Below are positions 57,203 through 64,000 of a stretch of DNA of 64,000 nt, piece after piece. Positions within the stretch are counted from its first letter, which is position 1, and every line of letters starts with the position of its first letter. A program made the position numbers and the translations under genes. The notes below the pieces were generated by a model. The model did no database searches. It was not told the DNA's origin and saw nothing but the letters and a program-made list of their open reading frames with translations. The DNA is from Allobosea sp. TND4EK4. Lineage in GTDB: Bacteria > Pseudomonadota > Alphaproteobacteria > Rhizobiales > Beijerinckiaceae. The DNA is taken from NCBI RefSeq assembly GCF_900156025.1, contig NZ_FTMO01000003.1, positions 310,001-374,000 of the forward strand, read 5' to 3'.

Positions 57203-58387
57203 ATGAACCACGCCGCGCGGCAGCGCCTCTCCTATGACGGCGTCGTCGTCGCCGCGCCGGTGACGGTTCCCTATGAGCGCTACTCGATCGAGAGCGCGCA
57301 ATGGTGGATCGGCCGGGCGCTGAAAGGCCTCGTCGAGAGCTCGGGCATCGACAAGCGCGCCATCGACGGGCTGGTGGTCTCGAGTTTCACGCTCCAGCCC
57401 GATTCGGCCGTCGCACTGACGCAGCATTTCGGGCTGAGCACGCGCTGGCTCGACACGGTCCCGCTCGGCGGGGTCAGCGGCATCGCGGGCCTGCGCAAGG
57501 CGGCGCGCGCCGTGCAGGCGGGCGATGCCGATGTCGTCGCCTGCATCGCCGGCGACACCAACCAGGTCGACACCTTCCGGCGGACGCTGGAGAATTTCTC
57601 GCGCTTCGCGCAGGATGCCGCCTATCCCTATGGGGCCGGCGGCGCCAATGCGAGCTTCGCGCTGATCGCGCAGCACTACATGAAGCGCTTCGGAGCGACG
57701 CGCGAGGATTTCGGCCGCATCGCCGTGTCGCAGCGGGCCAATGCGCTGCGCAATCCGCATGCGCTGATGAAGGCGCCGCTGACGCTCGAGCAATACATGA
57801 AGGCGCGGCCGATCTCGGACCCGATCCATCTCTTCGACTGCGTGATGCCCTGCGCCGGCGCGGAAGCCTTCCTCGTCATGCGCGAGGATATCGCCGCCTC
57901 GCTGAAGCTGCCGGTGGCGCGCATCGCGGCCACCATCGAACGGCACAATGCCTTCCCGGACGATGTGGTGCAGATCCGCGGCGGCTGGGCCAGGGATATC
58001 GGCGAGCTCTACGCCATGGCCGGCATGCGGCCGGACGATCTCGACGTCGTCCTCACTTATGACGACTACCCCTTCGTGGTGATGATGCAGTTCGAGGATC
58101 TCGGCTTCTGCGAGAAGGGCGAGGGGCCGCGTTTCGTGCGCGAGCACGACCTCACCATCGGCGGCAACTTCCCCCACAACACCTCCGGCGGCCAGCTCTC
58201 GGTCGGACAGGCCGGCGCGGGCGGCGGCTATCTCGGGCTGACCGAGGGGCTGCGGCAGGTGCTGGGCCAGGCCGGGTCGACGCAGGTGGCGGGCGCGAGA
58301 GCAGCGCTGGCCTCCGGCTTCGGGATGATCAATTACGAGCGCGGCCTGTCCTCGGGTGCCGCCATCCTGACGGGGCCGAGCTCATGA
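57203..58387 (+). CDS. Thiolase-fold protein lacking the nucleophilic cysteine (candidate retro-aldolase)
   Basis: 394 residues of the SCP2-thiolase/lipid-transfer group. In thiolases an active Cys sits in a C-x-SG motif; here the segment is VPLGGVSGIAG with Gly90 at that position. The conserved His in NFPHNTSGGQLSVGQAG (His325) and the YDDYPFVVMMQFEDLGF segment are kept. Known relatives without Cys (Ltp2) cleave beta-hydroxyacyl-CoA by retro-aldol reaction together with a DUF35 partner. A DUF35 domain is encoded by the next gene, overlapping by 4 bp, so the same chemistry is a reasonable inference. Confidence 0.85.
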   Translation: MNHAARQRLSYDGVVVAAPVTVPYERYSIESAQWWIGRALKGLVESSGIDKRAIDGLVVSSFTLQPDSAVALTQHFGLSTRWLDTVPLGGVSGIAGLRKAARAVQAGDADVVACIAGDTNQVDTFRRTLENFSRFAQDAAYPYGAGGANASFALIAQHYMKRFGATREDFGRIAVSQRANALRNPHALMKAPLTLEQYMKARPISDPIHLFDCVMPCAGAEAFLVMREDIAASLKLPVARIAATIERHNAFPDDVVQIRGGWARDIGELYAMAGMRPDDLDVVLTYDDYPFVVMMQFEDLGFCEKGEGPRFVREHDLTIGGNFPHNTSGGQLSVGQAGAGGGYLGLTEGLRQVLGQAGSTQVAGARAALASGFGMINYERGLSSGAAILTGPSS

Positions 58388-59622
58388 CGCAGCCGCTCTC
58401 GCCACCCCGCAAGCGCAGCCCCCTCAACCGCACGCTGGCGCCTTCGCAGCCGCCGGCCGCGCGCAGCCGAACCTCCCATGGCTTCACCGCCGCGGCGGCC
58501 GAAGGCCGCTTCGCCCTGCAATGCTGCGCGCATTGCGGCAGCTTCACCTATCCAGCCCGCGAAATCTGCCCGGAGTGCCTCTCGACCGAGCTTCCCTTCG
58601 TCGAGGCGCCGCGCGGCGGGGTGCTCGTTTCCGAGACGACGGTGCGCGTGCCGGCGGATGTCTATTTCAGGGAGCGCGCGCCCTGGCGCATTGGCCTGGT
58701 CAAGCTCGACTGCGGGCCGGTGATGGTGTCCCATCTCCATGGCGATTGCGCCGAGGGCGAGCGGGTGGCGATGTCGCTTCAGCTCGACAAGAGCGGCCAG
58801 GCGGTGGCCTTCGCCAAACCGCAACAGGAGACCCCGCACATGCAGGACGACCGGCAATGGCGGGAGATGACCGCCGACCCGAAGTTCCGGCGCATCCTCG
58901 TCACCAACGGCCGCAGCCCGGTCGGGCTGGCGGCCGTGGAAGCGCTGCTCAAGGCCGGCGCGCGGACGATCCATGTCGGCGTTCCCGAGAACTGGAAGCC
59001 GTTTCCCGAAGAGGAGCGGTTGCGCGCGCTGGACGGCGTGAAGCTCGTGCCGCTGGATCTGGGGGACGAACGCTCGGTGCGCGATCTCGCCGCCGACATC
59101 GCCGGCAAGACCGACATCCTCGTCAACACCGCCGAATTCGTGCGGCCCGGCGGCCTCACCGACCGGCAGGGGACCAGCTTCTTCCAGATGGAGCTGGCCG
59201 AGACCTATATGGGGCTCGTCCATCTCGCCCAGAGCTTCGGCCCGGCCATGCGAATGCGCGGCGCCGACGGGATCGACAGCGCCGCCGCATGGGTCAATGT
59301 CCTGTCCGTCTACGCTCTGGCGAACTGGCAGCCCTTTGGCGCCCATGCCGCCTCGCAGGCGGGGTGCCTTGCCCTCTCCCACTGCCTGCGCAGCGAACTG
59401 CGCAGCGGCGGCGTGAAGGTGATGAACGTCTTCACCGGGCCGATCGACGGCGACTGGTTCCAGACCCTGCCGCCGCCCAAGGTGGCGCCTCGCGCCGTCG
59501 CGGATGGGATCGTCTCCGGCCTTCGCCAGGGCCTCGAGGAGGTCTTCGTCGGCGACGTCGCGCAGGATGTCCGCCGCCGCCTCGCCGCCAATCCGAAGGC
59601 GCTCGAACGCGAACTCGGCTGA
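58384..59622 (+). CDS. DUF35 (zinc-ribbon OB-fold) fused to a degenerate SDR domain
   Basis: 412 residues. After a basic disordered N-terminus (1-35), residues about 36-145 are a DUF35 domain: rubredoxin-like zinc ribbon with Cys48, 51, 62, 65 (CAHCGSF, CPECLS) and an OB fold. Residues about 165-412 are Rossmann SDR-like, but TGxxxGIG is TNGRSPVG, NNAG is NTAE, and the Tyr-x3-Lys pair is His321 and Gln325 (AHAASQAG). The SDR part is thus unlikely to be a normal dehydrogenase. Probably the partner subunit of the upstream thiolase-fold protein. Confidence 0.85.
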   Translation: MTQPLSPPRKRSPLNRTLAPSQPPAARSRTSHGFTAAAAEGRFALQCCAHCGSFTYPAREICPECLSTELPFVEAPRGGVLVSETTVRVPADVYFRERAPWRIGLVKLDCGPVMVSHLHGDCAEGERVAMSLQLDKSGQAVAFAKPQQETPHMQDDRQWREMTADPKFRRILVTNGRSPVGLAAVEALLKAGARTIHVGVPENWKPFPEEERLRALDGVKLVPLDLGDERSVRDLAADIAGKTDILVNTAEFVRPGGLTDRQGTSFFQMELAETYMGLVHLAQSFGPAMRMRGADGIDSAAAWVNVLSVYALANWQPFGAHAASQAGCLALSHCLRSELRSGGVKVMNVFTGPIDGDWFQTLPPPKVAPRAVADGIVSGLRQGLEEVFVGDVAQDVRRRLAANPKALERELG

Positions 59623-59654
59623 TCGTCGCATCGCCCCACCGACAGGAGCCCGCC

Positions 59655-60440
59655 ATGGCCGCCACCGACCTCGCCGCCTTCGCCGCCGCCCTCGCCGGCG
59701 GCTCGGTGAAGGTGATCGACCTCACCTTCACGCTCAGCCCGGATTTCCCGGTGATCGTGCTGCCGCCGGAGTTCGGCCAGGCCTCGCCGCTCCGGATCGA
59801 GCAGATCTCGCGCTATGACGCCGCCGGCCCCGGCTGGTACTGGAACAACATCACGCTGAGCGAGCATACCGGCACGCATTTCGATGCTCCGATCCACTGG
59901 TTCACCGGCAAGGACCTGCCCAACAATGCGGTCGATACGATGCCGGTCGCCGACATGGTCGCGCCCGCCTGCGTGATCGACTGCTCGGCGCAGTCGGCAG
60001 CCGACCCGGACTTCCTGCTGACGATTCCCGTGGTCGAAGCCTGGGAGGCCGAGCATGGCCGCATCCCGGAGCGCAACTGGGTGCTGCTGCGCACCGACTG
60101 GTCGAAGCGCAGCGGGCGCGACTATGCCAATCTCGGCGAAGGCGGCCCGCATACGCCGGGGCCGGACTCGGCCGTGATGCGCTGGCTGGTCGAGGAGCGC
60201 GGCATCATCGGCTTCGGCACCGAGACGATCGGGACCGATGCGGGGCAGGCCGCCCATCTCGACCCGCCCTACCCGGCCCATCACTTCCTGCATGGCGGCG
60301 GGCGCTACGGCCTGCAATGCCTGCGCGATCTCGACAAGCTGCCGCCGACCGGCGCGGTGATCATTGCGACGCCGCTGAAGATCATCAACGGCTCGGGCAG
60401 CCCGGTGCGTGTGCTGGCGCTGGTGGGCGAGACTGGGTGA
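59655..60440 (+). CDS. Cyclase family protein (kynurenine-formamidase-like hydrolase)
   Basis: 261 residues. Metal-binding hallmark HTGTHFDAPIHWF, further VIDLTFTLSPDFPV, LLRTDWSKR and GFGTETIGTDAG. Family members are Zn/Mn-dependent amidases or lactone/isatin hydrolases. Substrate unknown; likely hydrolyses an amide or ring of the pathway compound. Last gene of the operon, 32 bp after the DUF35-SDR gene. Confidence 0.87.
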   Translation: MAATDLAAFAAALAGGSVKVIDLTFTLSPDFPVIVLPPEFGQASPLRIEQISRYDAAGPGWYWNNITLSEHTGTHFDAPIHWFTGKDLPNNAVDTMPVADMVAPACVIDCSAQSAADPDFLLTIPVVEAWEAEHGRIPERNWVLLRTDWSKRSGRDYANLGEGGPHTPGPDSAVMRWLVEERGIIGFGTETIGTDAGQAAHLDPPYPAHHFLHGGGRYGLQCLRDLDKLPPTGAVIIATPLKIINGSGSPVRVLALVGETG

Positions 60441-60511
60441 CGAGAACCCGCAGGGCGCGCTGGCTGCCTTGATCAGGCTTGAAGCGTGCTGGATCGTCCC
60501 TGAACCGCCAC

Positions 60512-60605
60512 GTCATCCCGGCCTTGAGCCGGGATCCATCGGAGGCCTCCGGAGGGCTATGATGGATCCCGGATCGACGCTGCTGCGCAGCTTGTCCGGG
60601 ATGAC
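60512..60605 (+). repeat. About 100-bp intergenic repeat with GTCAT...ATGAC ends
   Basis: Begins GTCATCCCGGCCTTGAGCC, has an internal GGAGGCCTCC palindrome, and ends TTGTCCGGGATGAC. It lies between the convergent cyclase and CoA-ligase genes. Same family as 17224-17323. Confidence 0.72.
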
Positions 60606-60656
60606 CCGCATTTTCCCGGAAGCGTGACGGCCCGCGAACGCTCGCAACGCGAACGT

Positions 60657-62273
60657 TCAGTGTTTGCGGAGGCTGGCCTTCAGCGGGCGCAGATCGAGCG
60701 CCGTGCCATCCTCCACCGCCTTCGCGGCGAGTTGCTTGATCTCGCCGCGCGCCAGCTTCTTCGTCGCCGAGAGCGGCAGATCCGGCACGAAGGCCACATA
60801 GCCAGGCAGCTTGTGATAGGCGATCAGCGCGGCGCTTTCGCGCAGGATGCGCTCGGCGAGGGCCGCTTTTTCCGCAGTGTCGGCGACGATGAAGGCGAAG
60901 ACCTCCTCGCCGCGAAGCTCGTCCGGCACGGGGGTGACGGCGGTGGCCCGCACAGCCTCCTGCCGTTGCAGCACCGATTCGACCTCCAGCACCGCGATGT
61001 TCTCGCCGCTGCGGCGCACGATGCTCTTCTTGCGATCGAAGAAATAGAGCAGGCCGTCATCGCCCTGCCGGATGAAGTCGCCGGTGTGGAACCAGCCGCC
61101 CTGCCAGGCTTCCTCCGTCGCGGCTTCGTCGTCGAGATAGCCGCTGAAGAAACCCGCCCGGGGATCGTCACCGCGGGCACGGACGAGCAGCTCGCCCGCC
61201 TGGCCCTTGCCGACCTCGCCACCCTGCTCATCGACGATGCGATAGTCCATGCTCGCCGCGGGCTTGCCGATGCAGCGTGACTCGAAGCCCGCGGGAACCT
61301 CCGCCGTCGTCGTCGCCGCCGCACCGCCCGTCTCGGTCATCGCCCAGGCATCGACGATGCGGATGCCAAAACGCTCCTCGAAGGCGGCGCGGTGGCGGAC
61401 ATCGACGCCGGGCGCGAAGGCGAAGCGGACCTTGTGGCGTCGATCGTCCGGGCTCGGCGGCAATTGCAGCAGGATCGCGGGGATGACGCCGAGACAATGG
61501 ATGATCGTCGCGCCGCTATCGGCGACGCTGGCCCACCAGCGGCTGGCATGGAAGCGATCGAGCGGAACGACCGCCCCGCCCGTGGCCATCATGCCGACGG
61601 CGCTGCAGCCCAGCGCGTTCATGTGGAACATCGGCAGCGGCGTCAGATTGATGTCGCCCTCCTCCACCGCCGCGATGCCGCCCTGGCCGTGATACCACTG
61701 CGCCACCTGCAGGAAGTAGCGGTTGGACAGGATGCAGCCCTTGGGCTTGCCGGTGCTGCCCGAGGTGAAGAGCAGCGCGCATTCCGCGTCGCGGTCTCCG
61801 GCCTGCGCCGTAACCGTCTTGCGGCAATCCGGAATGGCCGCTCCGAGCTCGACCGGCCGGAAGCGGGTGAACTCCGCTCCCTTTGCGAGCGGTGCGATGC
61901 GCTCGCCGACGCCGAGGGCCAGATCGACATCGGCGAGCGAGAGCTGGAAGGCGAGTTCCTCCGGCCGCAGATCCGGGTTGATCGGGACGATCGAGACCCC
62001 GAGCGCGTTAAGCGCGAGCCAGTGCACGAAGAATTCGGGCCGGTTGTCCAGCAGGAGGGCGACGCGCGCGCCGCGGCCGTAACCAGCCTGGCTGTAGGCG
62101 GCTTTCGCCCGCTCCACCTGGGCCCCGACCTCGCCATAGGCGAGGCTGAAGCCGCCCGGCGCATAAGCGAGCCCCGCGCTCGCGGGCGCGATCAGGAAGG
62201 GTGCGTCCGGGGACCGTTGCACGGACGCGGCAAAGGCATCATGCGGCGAAGCGAAGCGGCCAAGAACGTCCAT
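60657..62273 (-). CDS. AMP-dependent acyl-CoA synthetase/ligase
   Basis: 538 residues from ATG 62273, with GGAGA 7 nt upstream. ANL superfamily: P-loop LLFTSGSTGKPKGC, DAWAMTETGG, WFHTGDFI, hinge and core FDRKKSIVRRSGENI, and C-terminal lysine region PLSATKKLARGEI. Activates a carboxylic acid to its CoA thioester. CaiC-like or aryl-acid specificity cannot be told from sequence alone. Divergent from a second ligase, sharing one control region. Confidence 0.92.
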   Translation of the reverse strand: MDVLGRFASPHDAFAASVQRSPDAPFLIAPASAGLAYAPGGFSLAYGEVGAQVERAKAAYSQAGYGRGARVALLLDNRPEFFVHWLALNALGVSIVPINPDLRPEELAFQLSLADVDLALGVGERIAPLAKGAEFTRFRPVELGAAIPDCRKTVTAQAGDRDAECALLFTSGSTGKPKGCILSNRYFLQVAQWYHGQGGIAAVEEGDINLTPLPMFHMNALGCSAVGMMATGGAVVPLDRFHASRWWASVADSGATIIHCLGVIPAILLQLPPSPDDRRHKVRFAFAPGVDVRHRAAFEERFGIRIVDAWAMTETGGAAATTTAEVPAGFESRCIGKPAASMDYRIVDEQGGEVGKGQAGELLVRARGDDPRAGFFSGYLDDEAATEEAWQGGWFHTGDFIRQGDDGLLYFFDRKKSIVRRSGENIAVLEVESVLQRQEAVRATAVTPVPDELRGEEVFAFIVADTAEKAALAERILRESAALIAYHKLPGYVAFVPDLPLSATKKLARGEIKQLAAKAVEDGTALDLRPLKASLRKH

Positions 62274-62341
62274 GAACCAATCTCCGGAGCAGAAGCACCT
62301 CATCTATAAAGCGATCCGCACGCAGCGCGATAGGCCCTTGT

Positions 62342-62369
62342 CAAATTACTTCGGGCATGAACTAATTTG
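62342..62369. promoter_or_regulatory. Near-perfect 28-bp palindrome between two CoA-ligase genes
   Basis: The dyad reads CAAATTA-n-TTC-N6-GAA-n-TAATTTG. Only the two n positions and the central spacer are unmatched. It lies 58 bp before the plus-strand ligase and 68 bp before the minus-strand ligase. Size and symmetry fit a MarR- or TetR-type operator; no regulator gene is visible in the window. Confidence 0.65.
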
Positions 62370-62427
62370 CCGCTTGCCGGCCCTTTAGGCCTGCCGGCTT
62401 TTGCATCCGCGCAGATTGGAGGATCGC

Positions 62428-64000
62428 ATGAGCGATCTCGGCCGCACGCCTCTCGACGCCATCGACGCGGTTCGGCGCTTCGCCCCAGCCGAGCGCGTGC
62501 TGCCGACCCTGCTCCAGCGACAGGCCGAGCGCTACGGCGGCCGACGCCTCCTCGTGTTCGGAGAGACGGTCTGGAGCTTCGCGGATACCGCCAGGATCGC
62601 AGCGGCCTCCGCCAAGACGCTGGCGGATGCGGGGCTGCGCCATGGCGACCGCGTCGCCATCCTGTGCTCGAACCGGCCGGAGTTCCTGCAGGTCTATCTC
62701 GGCTGCGCCTGGCTCGGCGTCATCGCCGTGCCCATCAACCTGGCGCTGCGCGGCGGCCAGCTGGAGCATGTGCTGCGCAATGCCGAGCCGGCGCTGCTGG
62801 TGATCGAGGATGCCTCGTTTCCGGCGCTCGACACGATCGATGCCGGGTTGCTGCCGCCCAAGACCTGGGTGGCGGGGGACAGCGCGCCGGCGCGGGCCGG
62901 CTGGCGCACCCTTCCCGTTCTCGGGGAGGGAATCGCGCCCGGGCCGGTCAAGCCCGGCGACACGGTCGCGATCCTCTACACCTCGGGGACGACAGGCCCC
63001 GCGAAGGGCGTCTGCTGCCCGCAGGCGCAGATGTTCTGGTGGGGTGTCTATTCGGCTCGCGCGCTCGATATCCGCGAGGGCGAGACACTGCTGACCACGC
63101 TGCCGTTGTTCCACACCAATGCGCTCAACGCCTTCTACCAGGCGATCATCAATGGCTGCACCTATGTGCTGGAGCCGAAATTCTCCGCCTCCCGCTTCTG
63201 GGACTCGATCCGCAAGCACGAGGCCAATGTAGGCTATCTGCTGGGCGCGATGGCGGCGATCCTGCTGGCGCAGCCGGAACGGCCCGAGGATCGCGAGCAC
63301 AAGCTGCGGGTCGCGCTGGGCGGCGGCGTGCCGGCGCGCTTCCACGACGTGTTCCGCAGCCGCTTCAACGTTCCGCTGCTCGACGGCTACGGCTCGACCG
63401 AGACGAACTTCGTCTTTGCCAGCCCGATCCCGTCCGATCATCCCGGCAGCCTGGGCTATCTCGCCGAGGGCGTCGAGGCCTGCATTGTCGACGAGAACGA
63501 CGAGCCGGTTCCGGATGGCGTCTCGGGTGAGCTGCTGCTGCGTCCGACCCGAGCGTTTTCCTTCGCCACAGGCTACTACAACATGGCGGAGAAGACCGTC
63601 GAAGCCTGGCGCAACTACTGGTTCCACTCCGGCGACCGGGTGGTGCGCGAGCCGGCCGGACATTACCGCTTCATCGACCGGATCAAGGACACGATCCGCC
63701 GGCGCGGCGAGAACGTCTCCTCCTGGGAGGTCGAGCAGATCCTGCTGGCGCATCCTGCCATCGGCGCCTGCGCGGTCTACCCGCTGCCGTCCGAGCTCGG
63801 CGAGGACGAGGTGGCGGCGGCGATCCAGTTCGAGGCCGGCGCAGCGCTTTCACCGGAGGAGGTGCTGCGCCATTGCGAGGACCGGCTGGCCTATTTCGCA
63901 CTGCCGCGCTTCCTGACCTTTGTCGAGGCGATGCCGCTGACCGAGAACGGCAAGATCAGCAAGCCCACGCTGCGCAGCCGGGGTGTGAGCGAGCAGACCT
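62428..64000 (+). CDS. AMP-dependent acyl-CoA synthetase/ligase, 5' part
   Basis: 524 codons are visible and the gene runs off the right edge. ATG 62428 has GGAGGA 4 nt upstream. ANL motifs: ILYTSGTTGPAKGV, LPLFHTNALNAFYQ, DGYGSTETNF, YWFHSGDRVV, DRIKDTIRRRGENVSSWEVE and LTENGKISKPTLR, which is close to the C-terminus, so little is missing. CaiC/fatty-acid-CoA-ligase-like. Not a copy of the divergent ligase; similarity looks family-level only. Confidence 0.92.
   Translation, partial: MSDLGRTPLDAIDAVRRFAPAERVLPTLLQRQAERYGGRRLLVFGETVWSFADTARIAAASAKTLADAGLRHGDRVAILCSNRPEFLQVYLGCAWLGVIAVPINLALRGGQLEHVLRNAEPALLVIEDASFPALDTIDAGLLPPKTWVAGDSAPARAGWRTLPVLGEGIAPGPVKPGDTVAILYTSGTTGPAKGVCCPQAQMFWWGVYSARALDIREGETLLTTLPLFHTNALNAFYQAIINGCTYVLEPKFSASRFWDSIRKHEANVGYLLGAMAAILLAQPERPEDREHKLRVALGGGVPARFHDVFRSRFNVPLLDGYGSTETNFVFASPIPSDHPGSLGYLAEGVEACIVDENDEPVPDGVSGELLLRPTRAFSFATGYYNMAEKTVEAWRNYWFHSGDRVVREPAGHYRFIDRIKDTIRRRGENVSSWEVEQILLAHPAIGACAVYPLPSELGEDEVAAAIQFEAGAALSPEEVLRHCEDRLAYFALPRFLTFVEAMPLTENGKISKPTLRSRGVSEQT

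Overview
This is a GC-rich window from an alphaproteobacterium, almost certainly of the order Hyphomicrobiales (Rhizobiales). A Bosea- or Methylobacterium-like genome is my best guess, but that is inferred from style, not shown. The evidence is the complete nuoA-N operon followed by birA, ribonuclease J, a VOC-fold epimerase and a DUF1467 protein, the rplI-dnaB-alr-radA-cvpA-purF series, and a GTTC-N7-GTTC (alphaproteobacterial LexA type) box over the dnaB promoter. No rRNA, tRNA, CRISPR array, insertion sequence or prophage was seen.

Layout. 1-7834 (+): housekeeping genes: end of rplI, its terminator, then dnaB, alr, radA, cvpA, purF and a short-chain dehydrogenase. 7989-13018 (-): der, a YfgM-like protein, queA, and a three-gene envelope operon (two cyclophilins around a proline-rich TonB-C-like secreted protein). 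13019-13411: gene-free, with an orphan plus-strand terminator. 13412-17200 (-): DUF1467, RidA-like protein, VOC epimerase, RNase J, birA. 17345-32857 (-): nuoA to nuoN for respiratory complex I. Three small genes that are not Nuo subunits sit inside it: a secreted protein between nuoC and nuoD, a coiled-coil protein between nuoF and nuoG, and a two-helix membrane protein overlapping nuoH.

33180-49858 (+): an M15-like murein peptidase, then a long catabolic cluster. It has three Tat-exported solute-binding proteins, one Dpp/Opp-type ABC transporter (two ATPases, two permeases), a TIM-barrel protein, an alkaline-phosphatase-superfamily enzyme, a PatB/MalY C-S lyase, a gamma-glutamyltransferase without signal peptide, and a semialdehyde dehydrogenase. 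The set fits import and breakdown of a peptide or gamma-glutamyl/thiol conjugate.

49979-54692 (-): a branched-chain-type (Liv) ABC system whose permease LivM and ATPase LivG are one polypeptide. 54790-60440 (+): a divergent operon of an alpha/beta-hydrolase, an Asp/Glu-racemase-family protein, an Ohr-like peroxidase, a thiolase-fold protein, a DUF35-SDR fusion and a cyclase-family hydrolase. Four of these lack the classical catalytic residues of their families. 60657-64000: two divergent acyl-CoA ligases around a near-perfect 28-bp palindrome. Together this looks like uptake, CoA activation and retro-aldol cleavage of an unknown carboxylic acid, and is the best candidate here for an undescribed pathway.

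Two families of non-coding repeats are visible: heptad-based hairpins just after the rnj and nuoI stop codons, and about 100-bp GTCAT...ATGAC elements between genes.
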